DNA of 64,000 bases from assembly GCF_001880225.1 (NCBI RefSeq), contig NZ_CP009654.1, positions 1,739,001 to 1,803,000 on the forward strand, read 5' to 3'. The stretch is from Francisella frigiditurris. Lineage in GTDB: Bacteria > Pseudomonadota > Gammaproteobacteria > Francisellales > Francisellaceae. Position 1 is the first letter of the stretch. Every line of letters begins with the position of its first letter. Below are positions 19,852 to 29,501 of the stretch, in pieces. Under the pieces are notes generated by a model. That model was not told the DNA's origin. It saw only the letters and a program-made list of their open reading frames with translations, and ran no database searches. The position numbers were made by a program, and so were the translations under genes.

Positions 19852-22560
19852 ATGTCAAAGTTAGAACAAAAATTTAATGAAATGCTTGAAGCAGTCCGTG
19901 ATGCAACGATTGACTTTAAGCCAGATAATAGCCAAAAATTAAAACTATACGCTTTCTATAAGCAAGTAATGGAAGGTGATGTTCAAGGTAAATGCCCTTC
20001 TGTATTAAAAATGGTTGAACGTGCTAAATGGATGGCATGGGATGCTATTAAAGGAATGAGTAAAGAAGATGCTATGAGAGGATATTTAAGAGTTTTTGGC
20101 CCTGAATATCTTCCAGAAGATGATAGTTCATCAAAAGAAGAATCCTCTTCATCTTCTAATACACTAAAGCATTCAACTAAAGAAGTTACAAAAAATTCAA
20201 AGCGTAAAGCTATTGATAAAGTTGCTGTATTAGGTGCTGGTGTTATGGGATCTCAAATAGCTGCACACTTTGCTAATGCCAGATTTCCTGTAATTCTATT
20301 TGATTTAAAATCTGAAGATAAATCATCAAATGCTATTGCTGAAGGTGCTCTAGAAAAGTTAAAAAAACTTAAACCAGCTCCTTTTGGATCAAAAGATTCA
20401 ATCAACTATATAACTCCTGCAAACTATGATGATCATCTAGAGCTTCTAAAAGACTGTGATTTGATTGTTGAAGCGGTTGCAGAACGTTTGGATATCAAAA
20501 AAAGCTTATATACAAAAATTGCTAATTACATAGATCCAAATACTATTTTAACTACTAACACATCAGGTTTAAGTATTAAAACTTTAGCAGACTATCTTCC
20601 TGAGAATTTACAAAGTCAATTCTGTGGAGCGCACTTTTTTAACCCTCCAAGATACATGCCTTTAGTAGAACTAATACCTCATACTAATACAAAAACTGAG
20701 ATATTGGATAAATTAGAAACTTTCTTAACCGCAAAACTTGGCAAAAGTATAATCCGTACAAAAGATACTCCTAACTTTATCGCAAACAGATTAGGCGTAT
20801 TTTCCATGTTAATAACTTGTTACTACACAGAAGATATGGGAATTCCTCTTGAGATTGTAGATGGTTTAACTGGTAAAAAACTTGGACGTGCAAAAAGTGC
20901 AACATATCGTACTGCAGATGTTGTTGGATTAGACGTACTTTCTCATGTTGTTGATACTATGAAAACAAATCTAAAAGATGGTTGGGAGCATGTTTACCAA
21001 CTGCCTCAATGGATTGATGACCTAATAAAAGAAGGCTCTTTAGGGCAAAAAACTAAAAAAGGTCTATATATTAAAGAGAAAGACGGTATCAAAGTGTTAG
21101 ATCTAAAAACAAACAAATATCGCCCTTCTGAGAAAAAAGCTGATAAAGAAGTCTTAGAAATCCTATCTGAAAAAGATTGGGGCAAAAAACTTGAGGCATT
21201 ACGTAATAGCGAAAATCAACAAGCTCGTTTTTTATGGGTATGTTTCAGAGAGATGTTCCACTATGCTGCTGTCTTAGTTGGTGATATTTCTAATTTTCCA
21301 AGAGATATGGATATGGCTATTCGTTGGGGGTTTGGATGGAAAGAAGGTATTTTCGAAATTTGGCAACAAGCTGGTTGGCATAAAGTAGCTAGTTGGCTGA
21401 AAGAAGAAATTGCATCTGGTAAGACTTTATCAAAACAACCTCTTCCTGAATGGGTTTATACTCTAGAAAATGGGGTATATGCAGATAATAAACAATTTAG
21501 TTACTCTGATAAAAAATTAGTATCTCGTGAGAGTCTACCTGTTTATAAACGTCAACTATTCCCAGAAATGGTTATTGGTGAACATAACAATATAACTACC
21601 GAAACTCTATTTGAGAATGATGGTGTTAGATTATGGCAAGTTGATGAATATAAAGGCATTGGGATATTATCATTTAAAAGTAAAATGTGCTCAATTGGTG
21701 ATGATGTTCTTGATGGAATTTCTCAAGCTATCGATATCGCTGAAGAGAAGTGTCAAGCAATGGTTATTTGGCAAGAGCAAGATGTATTCTCTGTCGGAGC
21801 AAACTTAGAAGAATTTGGTATTAAATTTACCATGAATGGTAAAACTGCTATCGAAGAAGTCATTCGTAAAGGACACCAAATAATCACACAAAAATTACGC
21901 TATAGTAAAATCCCTACTGTTGCTGCTGTTAAAGGCTTCGCTTTTGGTGGTGGATGTGAAACTATTCTTCACTGCGATGCTGCTGTTGCTGCTTATGAAA
22001 GCTATATCGGATTAGTTGAAGCTGGGGTAGGAATTATACCAGGCTGGGGTGGTTCAAAAGAAATGGCAAAACGTGCCAGTGAAGCTCAAGATCCATGGAA
22101 AGATTTTGAAAAACGCTACAAAAATTTAGCTATGGCACAGGTTGCTACAAGTGCTTATGAAGCAAAAGAAATGGGTTTCTTGCGTGAGAGCGATATCATT
22201 GTTATGAATACAAAAGAAATCTTAGCTGTTGCACTTAAAAAAGCTCAACTTATGGCATTCTCAGAATATCAGCCACCTTTAAAACAAAAGATCAAAGTAT
22301 TTGGTGAAACTGGTATTGCTACAGTTAAAGCCTTACTAATAAATATGAAAGAAGGTAATCAAATCTCAGACCACGATTATAACATAGCCTCTAATCTTGT
22401 AGATGCTATGTGCGGAGGAGAAATTGAAAAAGATACTATGGTTTCTGAAGATTGGCTGCTAGAAAAAGAGTTAGAAAACTTTATTGAGTTAGCATCATCA
22501 GAAAAAAGTGCTGCTCGTATGCAATATATGTTAGAAACAGGTAAGCCGTTAAGAAACTAA
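19852..22560 (+). CDS. fadB: Acyl-CoA-binding domain fused to 3-hydroxyacyl-CoA dehydrogenase and enoyl-CoA hydratase
   Basis: 902 residues in three parts. Residues 1-85 are an acyl-CoA-binding protein (ACBP) domain (LKLYAFYKQVMEGDV, KWMAWDAIKGMS). Residues 90-110 are a serine-rich linker. Then comes a hydroxyacyl-CoA dehydrogenase with the NAD loop GAGVMG at 118-123 and GAHFFNPPRYMPLVE. The last third is a crotonase domain with FSVGANLEEF, FAFGGGCE and GLVEAGVGIIPGWGG. It would hydrate enoyl-CoA and oxidise the hydroxyacyl-CoA. The order is reversed compared with E. coli FadB, where the hydratase comes first. I recognise this as the fadB/acbP fusion of Francisella. The ACBP part may hold or hand over substrate; that is inference. 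Confidence 0.95.
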   Translation: MSKLEQKFNEMLEAVRDATIDFKPDNSQKLKLYAFYKQVMEGDVQGKCPSVLKMVERAKWMAWDAIKGMSKEDAMRGYLRVFGPEYLPEDDSSSKEESSSSSNTLKHSTKEVTKNSKRKAIDKVAVLGAGVMGSQIAAHFANARFPVILFDLKSEDKSSNAIAEGALEKLKKLKPAPFGSKDSINYITPANYDDHLELLKDCDLIVEAVAERLDIKKSLYTKIANYIDPNTILTTNTSGLSIKTLADYLPENLQSQFCGAHFFNPPRYMPLVELIPHTNTKTEILDKLETFLTAKLGKSIIRTKDTPNFIANRLGVFSMLITCYYTEDMGIPLEIVDGLTGKKLGRAKSATYRTADVVGLDVLSHVVDTMKTNLKDGWEHVYQLPQWIDDLIKEGSLGQKTKKGLYIKEKDGIKVLDLKTNKYRPSEKKADKEVLEILSEKDWGKKLEALRNSENQQARFLWVCFREMFHYAAVLVGDISNFPRDMDMAIRWGFGWKEGIFEIWQQAGWHKVASWLKEEIASGKTLSKQPLPEWVYTLENGVYADNKQFSYSDKKLVSRESLPVYKRQLFPEMVIGEHNNITTETLFENDGVRLWQVDEYKGIGILSFKSKMCSIGDDVLDGISQAIDIAEEKCQAMVIWQEQDVFSVGANLEEFGIKFTMNGKTAIEEVIRKGHQIITQKLRYSKIPTVAAVKGFAFGGGCETILHCDAAVAAYESYIGLVEAGVGIIPGWGGSKEMAKRASEAQDPWKDFEKRYKNLAMAQVATSAYEAKEMGFLRESDIIVMNTKEILAVALKKAQLMAFSEYQPPLKQKIKVFGETGIATVKALLINMKEGNQISDHDYNIASNLVDAMCGGEIEKDTMVSEDWLLEKELENFIELASSEKSAARMQYMLETGKPLRN

Positions 22561-22578
22561 TTTTAAGGAGTAATTCAC

Positions 22579-23769
22579 ATGAGTGAAAATGTTTATATAG
22601 TAGCAGCAAAACGCTCCCCTGTTACAAAAGGTAAAAAAGGTGGGTTTGCAAAAAAACGCCCAGATGATCTATTAGCTGATGTCTTAAGAATGACTGTTGA
22701 AGAATCAGGTATTAATCCAGAAGATATAGATGACATAGTAGTTGGTTGTGCCATGCCTGAAGCTGAGCAAGGTATGAACGTCGCTAGAATCTCAACACTA
22801 CTAGCAGGCTTACCTGATTCTATACCAGCATTTACAATAAATCGTTATTGTAGTTCAGGTTTACAGTCTATCGCTATTGCTGCAAATGAAATTGCTCAAG
22901 GAAATATTGATGTAGCAATTGGAGCAGGAGTAGAGAGTATGAGTATGATTCCATTTGGTGGTAATAATATCTCTTTCAGTAGGGAAGTTTTTGCTAACGA
23001 TGAGCATGTTGCTATTGCTTACGGTATGGGTATTACAGCTGAAAATGTGGCAAAAGACTGGAATGTTTCTCGTGAAGAGCAGGATGCTTTTGCACTTAAG
23101 AGTCATCAAAAAGCAGTTACTGCTATCGAAAATGGTTATTTTGATAATGAGATCTTACCTATAGATGTAAGTCATCGTAAACCTGATGAAGAAACTGGTG
23201 GAATAGTTGATCATAAAAAAATTATTGCTATTGATGAAGGTGCTCGTAAGGATACATCTATAGAGGCTTTAGCTAAACTAAAACCAGCTTTTGCTGCTAA
23301 AGGCTCTGTTACTGCTGGGAATAGTTCTCAAGTTTCTGATGGTGCTGGAGCTGTAGTTTTAGTTAGTGAATCATATCTAAAAAAACATAATCTACAACCA
23401 CTTGGTAAATTTTTAGGATTTGCTGTTGCTGGAGTACCACCTCGCATTATGGGTATTGGTCCAGTAAAAGCTATTCCAAAAGTACTTAAGCAGACTAATT
23501 TAACTATGAATGATATAGATTGGATTGAGCTTAATGAAGCTTTTGCTGCTCAGTCAATAGCTGTGATTAATGACCTAGAGCTTGATGAGAAAAAAGTTAA
23601 CCCTTGTGGTGGAGCTATTGCTCTTGGACACCCTCTTGGAGCAACTGGTACAATATTAACTGTAAAAGCTCTTCATGGCTTACGTCGCACTGGTAAAAAA
23701 TATGGCATGATCACAATGTGTATTGGTACAGGTATGGGTGCAGCTGGAATTATTGAAGCTTGTTACTAA
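22579..23769 (+). CDS. fadA: FadA, acetyl-CoA acyltransferase (3-ketoacyl-CoA thiolase)
   Basis: 396 residues, a full-length thiolase. The nucleophilic cysteine is C91 in NRYCSSGLQS, the histidine lies in GGAIALGHPLGATG, and the second cysteine in MCIGTGMGAAG. It cleaves 3-ketoacyl-CoA to acetyl-CoA and a shortened acyl-CoA. AAGGAG precedes the ATG, and it follows the fused fadB by 18 bases, completing the beta-oxidation cycle. Confidence 0.96.
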   Translation: MSENVYIVAAKRSPVTKGKKGGFAKKRPDDLLADVLRMTVEESGINPEDIDDIVVGCAMPEAEQGMNVARISTLLAGLPDSIPAFTINRYCSSGLQSIAIAANEIAQGNIDVAIGAGVESMSMIPFGGNNISFSREVFANDEHVAIAYGMGITAENVAKDWNVSREEQDAFALKSHQKAVTAIENGYFDNEILPIDVSHRKPDEETGGIVDHKKIIAIDEGARKDTSIEALAKLKPAFAAKGSVTAGNSSQVSDGAGAVVLVSESYLKKHNLQPLGKFLGFAVAGVPPRIMGIGPVKAIPKVLKQTNLTMNDIDWIELNEAFAAQSIAVINDLELDEKKVNPCGGAIALGHPLGATGTILTVKALHGLRRTGKKYGMITMCIGTGMGAAGIIEACY

Positions 23770-23791
23770 TTTAAATAAGGTATTTATTATT

Positions 23792-24286
23792 ATGATAAAT
23801 CTAGATGACTACAAACCTATAGATTTTCACTGGAACTATACCTGCTTTAGCTCTAAAGATAAAAATCCTATTGGTTTGCAATTACCTCTATATCACATTA
23901 GCAATCATCTATATACGAAGTTTAAATGCTTGCCACACCATGTTGGTTGGGAAAATGTCATTCATGGTGGCATCATAGCACTGATATGTGACGATATATT
24001 AGGCAAGCACGTTCTAATGGCTGCAAAATCTTTTTGTGTAACACGCAATCTAAATGTGAAATATTTAAAGCCTGCTTATAGTAAGTTAGCATATATTTTT
24101 AAAACTACACTTATCCGTAAAAGCCGAACAACTGTATGGATGAAAGTTGATATATATAATCAGAACCATGAGTTATGTGCTTATGCCGATGCTGATTTTG
24201 CTCTTCTAGAAGAACAACACGCTAAAGCAAAAGATATAGCTAGTTATAATCTTGATGATCTTATTTCACAAAGTATGAAAAACTAA
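23792..24286 (+). CDS. Hotdog-fold (PaaI/4HBT) thioesterase
   Basis: I place the start at the ATG at 23792, with AAGG 11 bases upstream, giving 164 residues; an in-frame ATG further upstream lies inside fadA and lacks a ribosome site. The protein has the hotdog pattern HHVGWENVIHGGIIALICDDILG near residue 52, as in PaaI/YbgC-like acyl-CoA thioesterases. As last gene of the fad operon it may release CoA from chains that stall in beta-oxidation. The substrate is unknown. Confidence 0.85.
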   Translation: MINLDDYKPIDFHWNYTCFSSKDKNPIGLQLPLYHISNHLYTKFKCLPHHVGWENVIHGGIIALICDDILGKHVLMAAKSFCVTRNLNVKYLKPAYSKLAYIFKTTLIRKSRTTVWMKVDIYNQNHELCAYADADFALLEEQHAKAKDIASYNLDDLISQSMKN

Positions 24287-24307
24287 ATATTTAGAACAAT
24301 TTATTTC

Positions 24308-25588
24308 TTATTTTAATTCTTTATTTGCCATTTCTGGTAAAAACTTATAAACCAATACTGCAAATAGCAACATACAACCTGCCATAAATGAGAAGATTAG
24401 TGGATAACCATAAGTATTTACTAACTCTAAGAAACTAGAAATAAATATACTTTCTAATAGCGCTTTAGAAACCAATGCTATAGAAATACCCATGCCTCTT
24501 AGATGTATAGGTAAAACTTCTGAAAGAATCAACCAAATACATACAGCTGGACCAACCGCTCCACCAAATACAACTATAATTATACCTATAAGAGCTATAA
24601 TTTTTAGATCACACTGTAATGCAATAATAGTGAGAATAGTAAATACAAAAGCAATTAACAAACCTGATATAGCTAATTTCCTACGTCCTACTCTATCTAC
24701 AAAGAAGATACCCACTACTGTTGCTAATAGATTCACAAGTGTCAAAGCTGAACCATAGTCACTTGCGTGAATTTTTAGATTAGGGAGAACTTGTCCAAAT
24801 ATTGTTGGACCATAGCTTATAAATAAATTAATTCCTACAAAACCATTTAGTACTGTTAAGAAGCTTATTAAAATTAATTGAAAAAAGTAGGTCTTATTTC
24901 TTAACGCAGCTATAAAGTCTACAAACCTTATCTTCTCTCTTATCGAAGATGACGGTTGTGAGTCTGCAAAAAGTCTTTTATTAGTTTCATCTGCTAAAGC
25001 AGTTTTACCTTTAGAATAAAGCCATGCTGGTGAAAATGGCGCTATAAAGCTTACAAATAGCAACGAAATAGCTAAAGGTATTGCAAAAGCAAATATTAAA
25101 CGCCAACCATAGTTAGCTGCCAACAAACTTGCTAATAAATTTGCAATAAATATCCCACTAGCTAATGATAGCTGAAATATCCCTGTAGCTCTTCCTCTAA
25201 AATTAACAAAACTAGCCTCTGCTATATATATAGGTATTACTGTAAGTAGAAAACCTACGGATATACCCTGAAATAATCTAGATAATAATAAAGACATATA
25301 GCTTTGTGACAAGATCATCAATACTATGGATATTGCAAATAAAAATGACCCTAAAGAAATAGTATTCCTTCTACCAAATAAATCCATTAAAAAGCCTGAG
25401 ATAAACTTAGATATTAATGCACCAAAAAATACTACTCCCGCAATTTGTGAAAGTTGCAAAGGACTCAACATTAACTCTTGTTCTATTAAAGGTAGTGTTC
25501 CTGAAATGACTCCTATATCAAAACCAGAACAAAGCCCTGTTAAAACAATAAGGCCTAGAACTAACTTCTGATATTTATTTACTATCAT
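24308..25588 (-). CDS. MFS sugar transporter (sugar porter family)
   Basis: 426 residues with about 12 membrane segments. Sugar-porter features are GFDIGVISGTLPLI near the start, the two GRR loops (DLFGRRN, DRVGRRK) and GISVGFL. It is shorter than GalP/XylE (460-490) and lacks the usual PETKG end. The start overlaps the stop of the upstream SIS gene by one base (TAATG), so the two are translationally coupled; this suggests it imports the sugar, or a relative of the sugar, that the SIS protein handles. It ends 22 bases from the convergent thioesterase gene with no clear terminator between them. Confidence 0.9.
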   Translation of the reverse strand: MIVNKYQKLVLGLIVLTGLCSGFDIGVISGTLPLIEQELMLSPLQLSQIAGVVFFGALISKFISGFLMDLFGRRNTISLGSFLFAISIVLMILSQSYMSLLLSRLFQGISVGFLLTVIPIYIAEASFVNFRGRATGIFQLSLASGIFIANLLASLLAANYGWRLIFAFAIPLAISLLFVSFIAPFSPAWLYSKGKTALADETNKRLFADSQPSSSIREKIRFVDFIAALRNKTYFFQLILISFLTVLNGFVGINLFISYGPTIFGQVLPNLKIHASDYGSALTLVNLLATVVGIFFVDRVGRRKLAISGLLIAFVFTILTIIALQCDLKIIALIGIIIVVFGGAVGPAVCIWLILSEVLPIHLRGMGISIALVSKALLESIFISSFLELVNTYGYPLIFSFMAGCMLLFAVLVYKFLPEMANKELK

Positions 25589-27108
25589 TAGGCTTCCTTG
25601 GTTATTATCTGATTATAGGTTTCCATTACTATTGAGTCTGTTTTTGTTAAGTTTTTTGATATCTCATATAGCTTCTGGACTAAATCATCATACTCCACTT
25701 TAGGATGCCCTGTTTGCTCTAATAAATACTCTACATATCTAGTGCTTCTATCTATAAGCTTATTATTTGCTGGAGATACATAAGTCATAATATTACTTGT
25801 ATATCTACCTAATCTACCCATTAATAAAGTTGAATGAGTATTTAGTAAAATTTTTAATAAAACTTGAGATGTAACCTCAGACATTTTTTTATGTCTTATA
25901 GAAAAACTTTTATCGTCATAAATAACTGTATAACCATTTTCATTTTTAATAACTTCAACTACTTTATGATTATTTAAGCTAGATCTTCTTTTAACAGCTT
26001 GAGCTGAAATATTAAAACCTTCTAATCTCTCAATTCCTGTATCTGCTATTGAGAAATCCCACTCTAGTGTTCTAGGTTTATGATTTAAAATTTTTGACCA
26101 TGTATTAGTATTAGAGTCTTTTATCGATAAATAACAATAGCTTGTTTTATCTTCTTTATTATTAATATTTTCAAATGGTGTAACACTAAAAGTCGGCGCT
26201 CTTTCTGTTGTATCTGTAAGTATTGTTAAACCTAACTCATCATCTGTTATGTAAGTTGTAAAACCACCATTCCTATAACACTCAGATTCAAATGTAGTAA
26301 AATCTTTAACATCACTAGCATTTATAGACTTCACTCCGTCTAAAAGAGCATCTAACTCTTTTAAGAAATCAATTTTTTCAAATTGTGCAAATAACGCTAA
26401 ACCAACAAACAATGTTTGTACAGTTGTTGCTTGCATTCTAGTACTACCTGCTAAAGCCATCGACTCTATAGTTAAGCTTAGACTCTTTACATCATCGGAA
26501 GTTATCAAATCATCTGATCTTTTAACTGATTTCAAAGATTCATCTGAATTACAATAAATAAGCCAAGGCTCAACTTTAGAATTAGCTTTTGCATATTCAA
26601 CTGTTGACAGTACAAAAGGAGTTTCCCCTCCCTCTGTAACCCCAACCATTAAATCATTCTCAGAAAATCCAAGCTCTTTCACATGTCTAGTAGCATACTC
26701 AGGATGATCTTCAAAACCCTCAACTGATTTAACTAAGGCAGCATCACCTCCCGCCATAAATCCTATAACTTTATCTTTCAGGTTTGCTGGTGCATATCTT
26801 TTCCAAAGACTTTCTAATAAAAGTGCTAGTCTTCCTGTTGCACCACATCCAGATATAAAAACCTTATTAGTAATTAATGCTTTAGAAATATCGGATTTTA
26901 ATAACTCAAACTCTTTAGAATATTCTTTAAGTTTTTCAATAACATCTATATCAACTGATCGAATCATTTCTATAGCTAGCTCAAGATCTATCTGAGATTT
27001 TTCAGCTAATCCAATGGTTTTAGGATTAGGTTTCTCTGTGGTCAAATGACCTAATCTAAACTTCTCTCTATTATCCCAAAAAAAAGACCAATCTTTTATT
27101 AAACCCAT
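25588..27108 (-). CDS. MurQ/GKRP-like double-SIS sugar-phosphate protein
   Basis: 506 residues. The first half resembles N-acetylmuramate 6-phosphate etherase (MurQ): LTTEKPNPKTIGL, GCGATGRLALLLESLW, GFMAGGDAALVKSVEGFED, GVTEGGETPFVLSTVEYA. MurQ is only about 300 residues; here a second half (from about 280) adds another SIS-like unit, the layout of eukaryotic glucokinase regulatory protein. It may cleave MurNAc-6-P or only bind a sugar phosphate. The overlapping sugar transporter gene argues for a role in sugar use. The etherase activity is not proven by what I can see. Confidence 0.8.
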   Translation of the reverse strand: MGLIKDWSFFWDNREKFRLGHLTTEKPNPKTIGLAEKSQIDLELAIEMIRSVDIDVIEKLKEYSKEFELLKSDISKALITNKVFISGCGATGRLALLLESLWKRYAPANLKDKVIGFMAGGDAALVKSVEGFEDHPEYATRHVKELGFSENDLMVGVTEGGETPFVLSTVEYAKANSKVEPWLIYCNSDESLKSVKRSDDLITSDDVKSLSLTIESMALAGSTRMQATTVQTLFVGLALFAQFEKIDFLKELDALLDGVKSINASDVKDFTTFESECYRNGGFTTYITDDELGLTILTDTTERAPTFSVTPFENINNKEDKTSYCYLSIKDSNTNTWSKILNHKPRTLEWDFSIADTGIERLEGFNISAQAVKRRSSLNNHKVVEVIKNENGYTVIYDDKSFSIRHKKMSEVTSQVLLKILLNTHSTLLMGRLGRYTSNIMTYVSPANNKLIDRSTRYVEYLLEQTGHPKVEYDDLVQKLYEISKNLTKTDSIVMETYNQIITKEA

Positions 27109-27138
27109 ACCTACCTTCCTGTAATTTAATTACCAAAA

Positions 27139-28551
27139 TTAACTTCTGCGTCTTATATCTTTTAAGCTTTGTTCAAACAATAGTTGACCATTTTCATAAT
27201 ATGTTACAAATTCACTTTTGGGATGATATTGACCAACTTTAAAACTCTCATCTAAAACTATAGTCTGATACTCTCCATTCTCATCTTTAATAAGATCAAG
27301 ACGCCCTTTTTTAGACTTTTTAGTTCTATCTGTTATTGGGTTTTTATACACATCGAAGATTTCGTTTCCTCTTCTGATAGCTGAACATTTCATTGCAAAT
27401 TTAAAACTATCTCTATTTATAGAAGATTCAAAGTTACCTTGCAGCAATGCTCCACCCATACCAAAGGCTATATTTTCTGCAGAGAACTTTATTTTTTTCA
27501 TTGCTTCTAAGATTTTCTTAACTAAAGTTAGATTCACGCCATCACCTTGAATCAAAGCAACTTTATTTAAAACCTTATATCCTTTCGAATTAATTTTTAC
27601 ACCATAGCTTTTTTCTAATTCAACTAAAGCATAAGTAATATTATCAATTGCATCACCAGAGTCTGGTCGTATAACAAGATTTGCCTTCTGAGATAAAACT
27701 TTATCTCTTAAGTCTGTCCATGTTTGTATAGCTCCTTTAAAATCCCAGCTATCAGACACACAAGCATATAAAAGACTATTATCACCAAACTTATTTATCA
27801 TATTTTCAAAAGCTTCTTTCTCATTCTCAAGCCCATGACCCCAGCATGTAACTGTAGAATGCTCACTAGCGGGTATAGAAAATCCTGCCATTTCTTCTGA
27901 ATAGTAATCTCTACAAAATTTTAAAGCAGCTAATGTATCTGTACCCATAAAATTAGTAAGATGTGCTGCTCCACCAATCTGAGCAGACTCTTCACTTGAA
28001 ACACCTCTATATCCAAAATCATGTAACATAAAGGGTAATTTATCTAAAGTATCTGCCGTTTCTTTTAGATATTTCTCTATTTCTATTTTTATATTGTAAC
28101 TAAGAGTTGCTACTGTAATTGGATACCAAACTTTAAGCAAAAGAGTTTCTAAAAATCCCGGTAACCAGAAAAGCTCTTCGTCTGTACTTTCTATGGTCAT
28201 AAGAGCATTTTTAGTAGGTATAACAATACCCTCTTTAATAGCTCTTATCCTAACTGGTAAATAACCATTATATTTATCTATAATCTTTCTAAACCCTTTT
28301 TCATAAAATGGAATACCATGCAGAGCTAAAAGTTCTTTAGCTTCATTTACCATCTCTATAGTTATCGGTTTAGATAAATATTTTTTAATATAATATTGAA
28401 GACCAAAGAACTTTGTTTCCTCCTTAAGATAAGGACCTGACGCTCCTCTACTTTCTATATAAAAATGAAGGTAATTAGTATTTTCAGGATATTGAAAAGG
28501 ATGTGAATGCTTATAACTATCTGTCATTAAAAGGATATTTTGATCAGTCAT
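27139..28551 (-). CDS. nadV: Nicotinamide phosphoribosyltransferase (NAMPT/NadV)
   Basis: 470 residues, similar from end to end to NAMPT: LLMTDSYKHSHPFQYP near the start, FYIESRGAS, FMLHDFGYRGVSSEESA, SIPASEHSTV, VIRPDSGD and GDGVNL. It joins nicotinamide to PRPP to give NMN, so NAD can be rebuilt from nicotinamide. This is the short animal-like salvage route used by some bacteria, including intracellular ones. Seventy-one bases separate it from arginase and 30 from the SIS gene. Confidence 0.94.
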   Translation of the reverse strand: MTDQNILLMTDSYKHSHPFQYPENTNYLHFYIESRGASGPYLKEETKFFGLQYYIKKYLSKPITIEMVNEAKELLALHGIPFYEKGFRKIIDKYNGYLPVRIRAIKEGIVIPTKNALMTIESTDEELFWLPGFLETLLLKVWYPITVATLSYNIKIEIEKYLKETADTLDKLPFMLHDFGYRGVSSEESAQIGGAAHLTNFMGTDTLAALKFCRDYYSEEMAGFSIPASEHSTVTCWGHGLENEKEAFENMINKFGDNSLLYACVSDSWDFKGAIQTWTDLRDKVLSQKANLVIRPDSGDAIDNITYALVELEKSYGVKINSKGYKVLNKVALIQGDGVNLTLVKKILEAMKKIKFSAENIAFGMGGALLQGNFESSINRDSFKFAMKCSAIRRGNEIFDVYKNPITDRTKKSKKGRLDLIKDENGEYQTIVLDESFKVGQYHPKSEFVTYYENGQLLFEQSLKDIRRRS

Positions 28552-28622
28552 TAAGCTACTAAAATCTAAAAGGTAGTTAGATCATTATATCTTATTACCC
28601 TCTGATATAAAAACTATTGCTT

Positions 28623-29483
28623 CTAACCCTCTTTTATTTTTCCTTCAACAAGTCTTAAGACTTTTTCCATATAGCCTAAAGAAAGCCCAGTTTTATCAAG
28701 CATTGGATTATATTCAGCTACTTCAAAACATACTAAATTATCATAATCAATTTTAGAGATAGTCTCATAAAAAACTTCCGGCTGAATTCCATTTTCCACT
28801 GGAGTGCCAACTGCATCCATCATAACAGGATCTAAACCATCTAAATCAAAGCTTATGCCAACATTACCATTTGTTGCTTTTGCAAGGCGATCAAACTCTT
28901 CTAAAAAGAGTTTTTCAAAATTCTGACTATTCAAATCTTTTTGATAATAAACCTTTACTCCAAGCTCATTTAAAAATTCTTCCTCTGCAGGCTCATAAGA
29001 GCGTATACCAAAGAAAACAATATTTTCTGGCTTCAGTTTTGGCTCATTATTTAATATGTGTGTAAATTCTTGATACCCATGACCAAGTAAGTGAGCCACC
29101 GGCATACCATGAATATTACCAGTTTCAGATGTATCTGGACGATGACTATCCATATGAGCATCTACCCATATTAAACCAAGATCATTTCCTTGTTTTTTTA
29201 AATGATCATAAACACCACTCCATGTACCTATAGCACATGAATGATCGCCACCTAAGGCTAGAGGAAATTTATTTTCGGATAATACATTAGATATTTTCTT
29301 AGCTACTTTAGTGAAATATCTTTCCATAGTATCTACTTCAATACGCCCACCAATATAATTAAAAATTTGCGCGTCTATTCTTCTATCTCTTAGAAGATTT
29401 AATAATACATAAGGAGCTCTTCCACATCCTATTTTACGACCAGCATTACCAATAGAAACTCCTATTGCTTCTACTTTTCTCAT
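28623..29483 (-). CDS. rocF: Arginase
   Basis: 286 residues with all manganese-binding segments of the ureohydrolase family: LGGDHSCAIGTW, WVDAHMDSHRPD and SFDLDGLDP, plus an N-terminal GVSIGNAGRKIGCGRAP. It hydrolyses arginine to ornithine and urea. Ornithine cyclodeaminase lies 18 bases upstream, so the pair forms an arginine-to-proline route. Confidence 0.95.
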   Translation of the reverse strand: MRKVEAIGVSIGNAGRKIGCGRAPYVLLNLLRDRRIDAQIFNYIGGRIEVDTMERYFTKVAKKISNVLSENKFPLALGGDHSCAIGTWSGVYDHLKKQGNDLGLIWVDAHMDSHRPDTSETGNIHGMPVAHLLGHGYQEFTHILNNEPKLKPENIVFFGIRSYEPAEEEFLNELGVKVYYQKDLNSQNFEKLFLEEFDRLAKATNGNVGISFDLDGLDPVMMDAVGTPVENGIQPEVFYETISKIDYDNLVCFEVAEYNPMLDKTGLSLGYMEKVLRLVEGKIKEG

Positions 29484-29501
29484 ATTATTACTCCAAAATT
29501 A

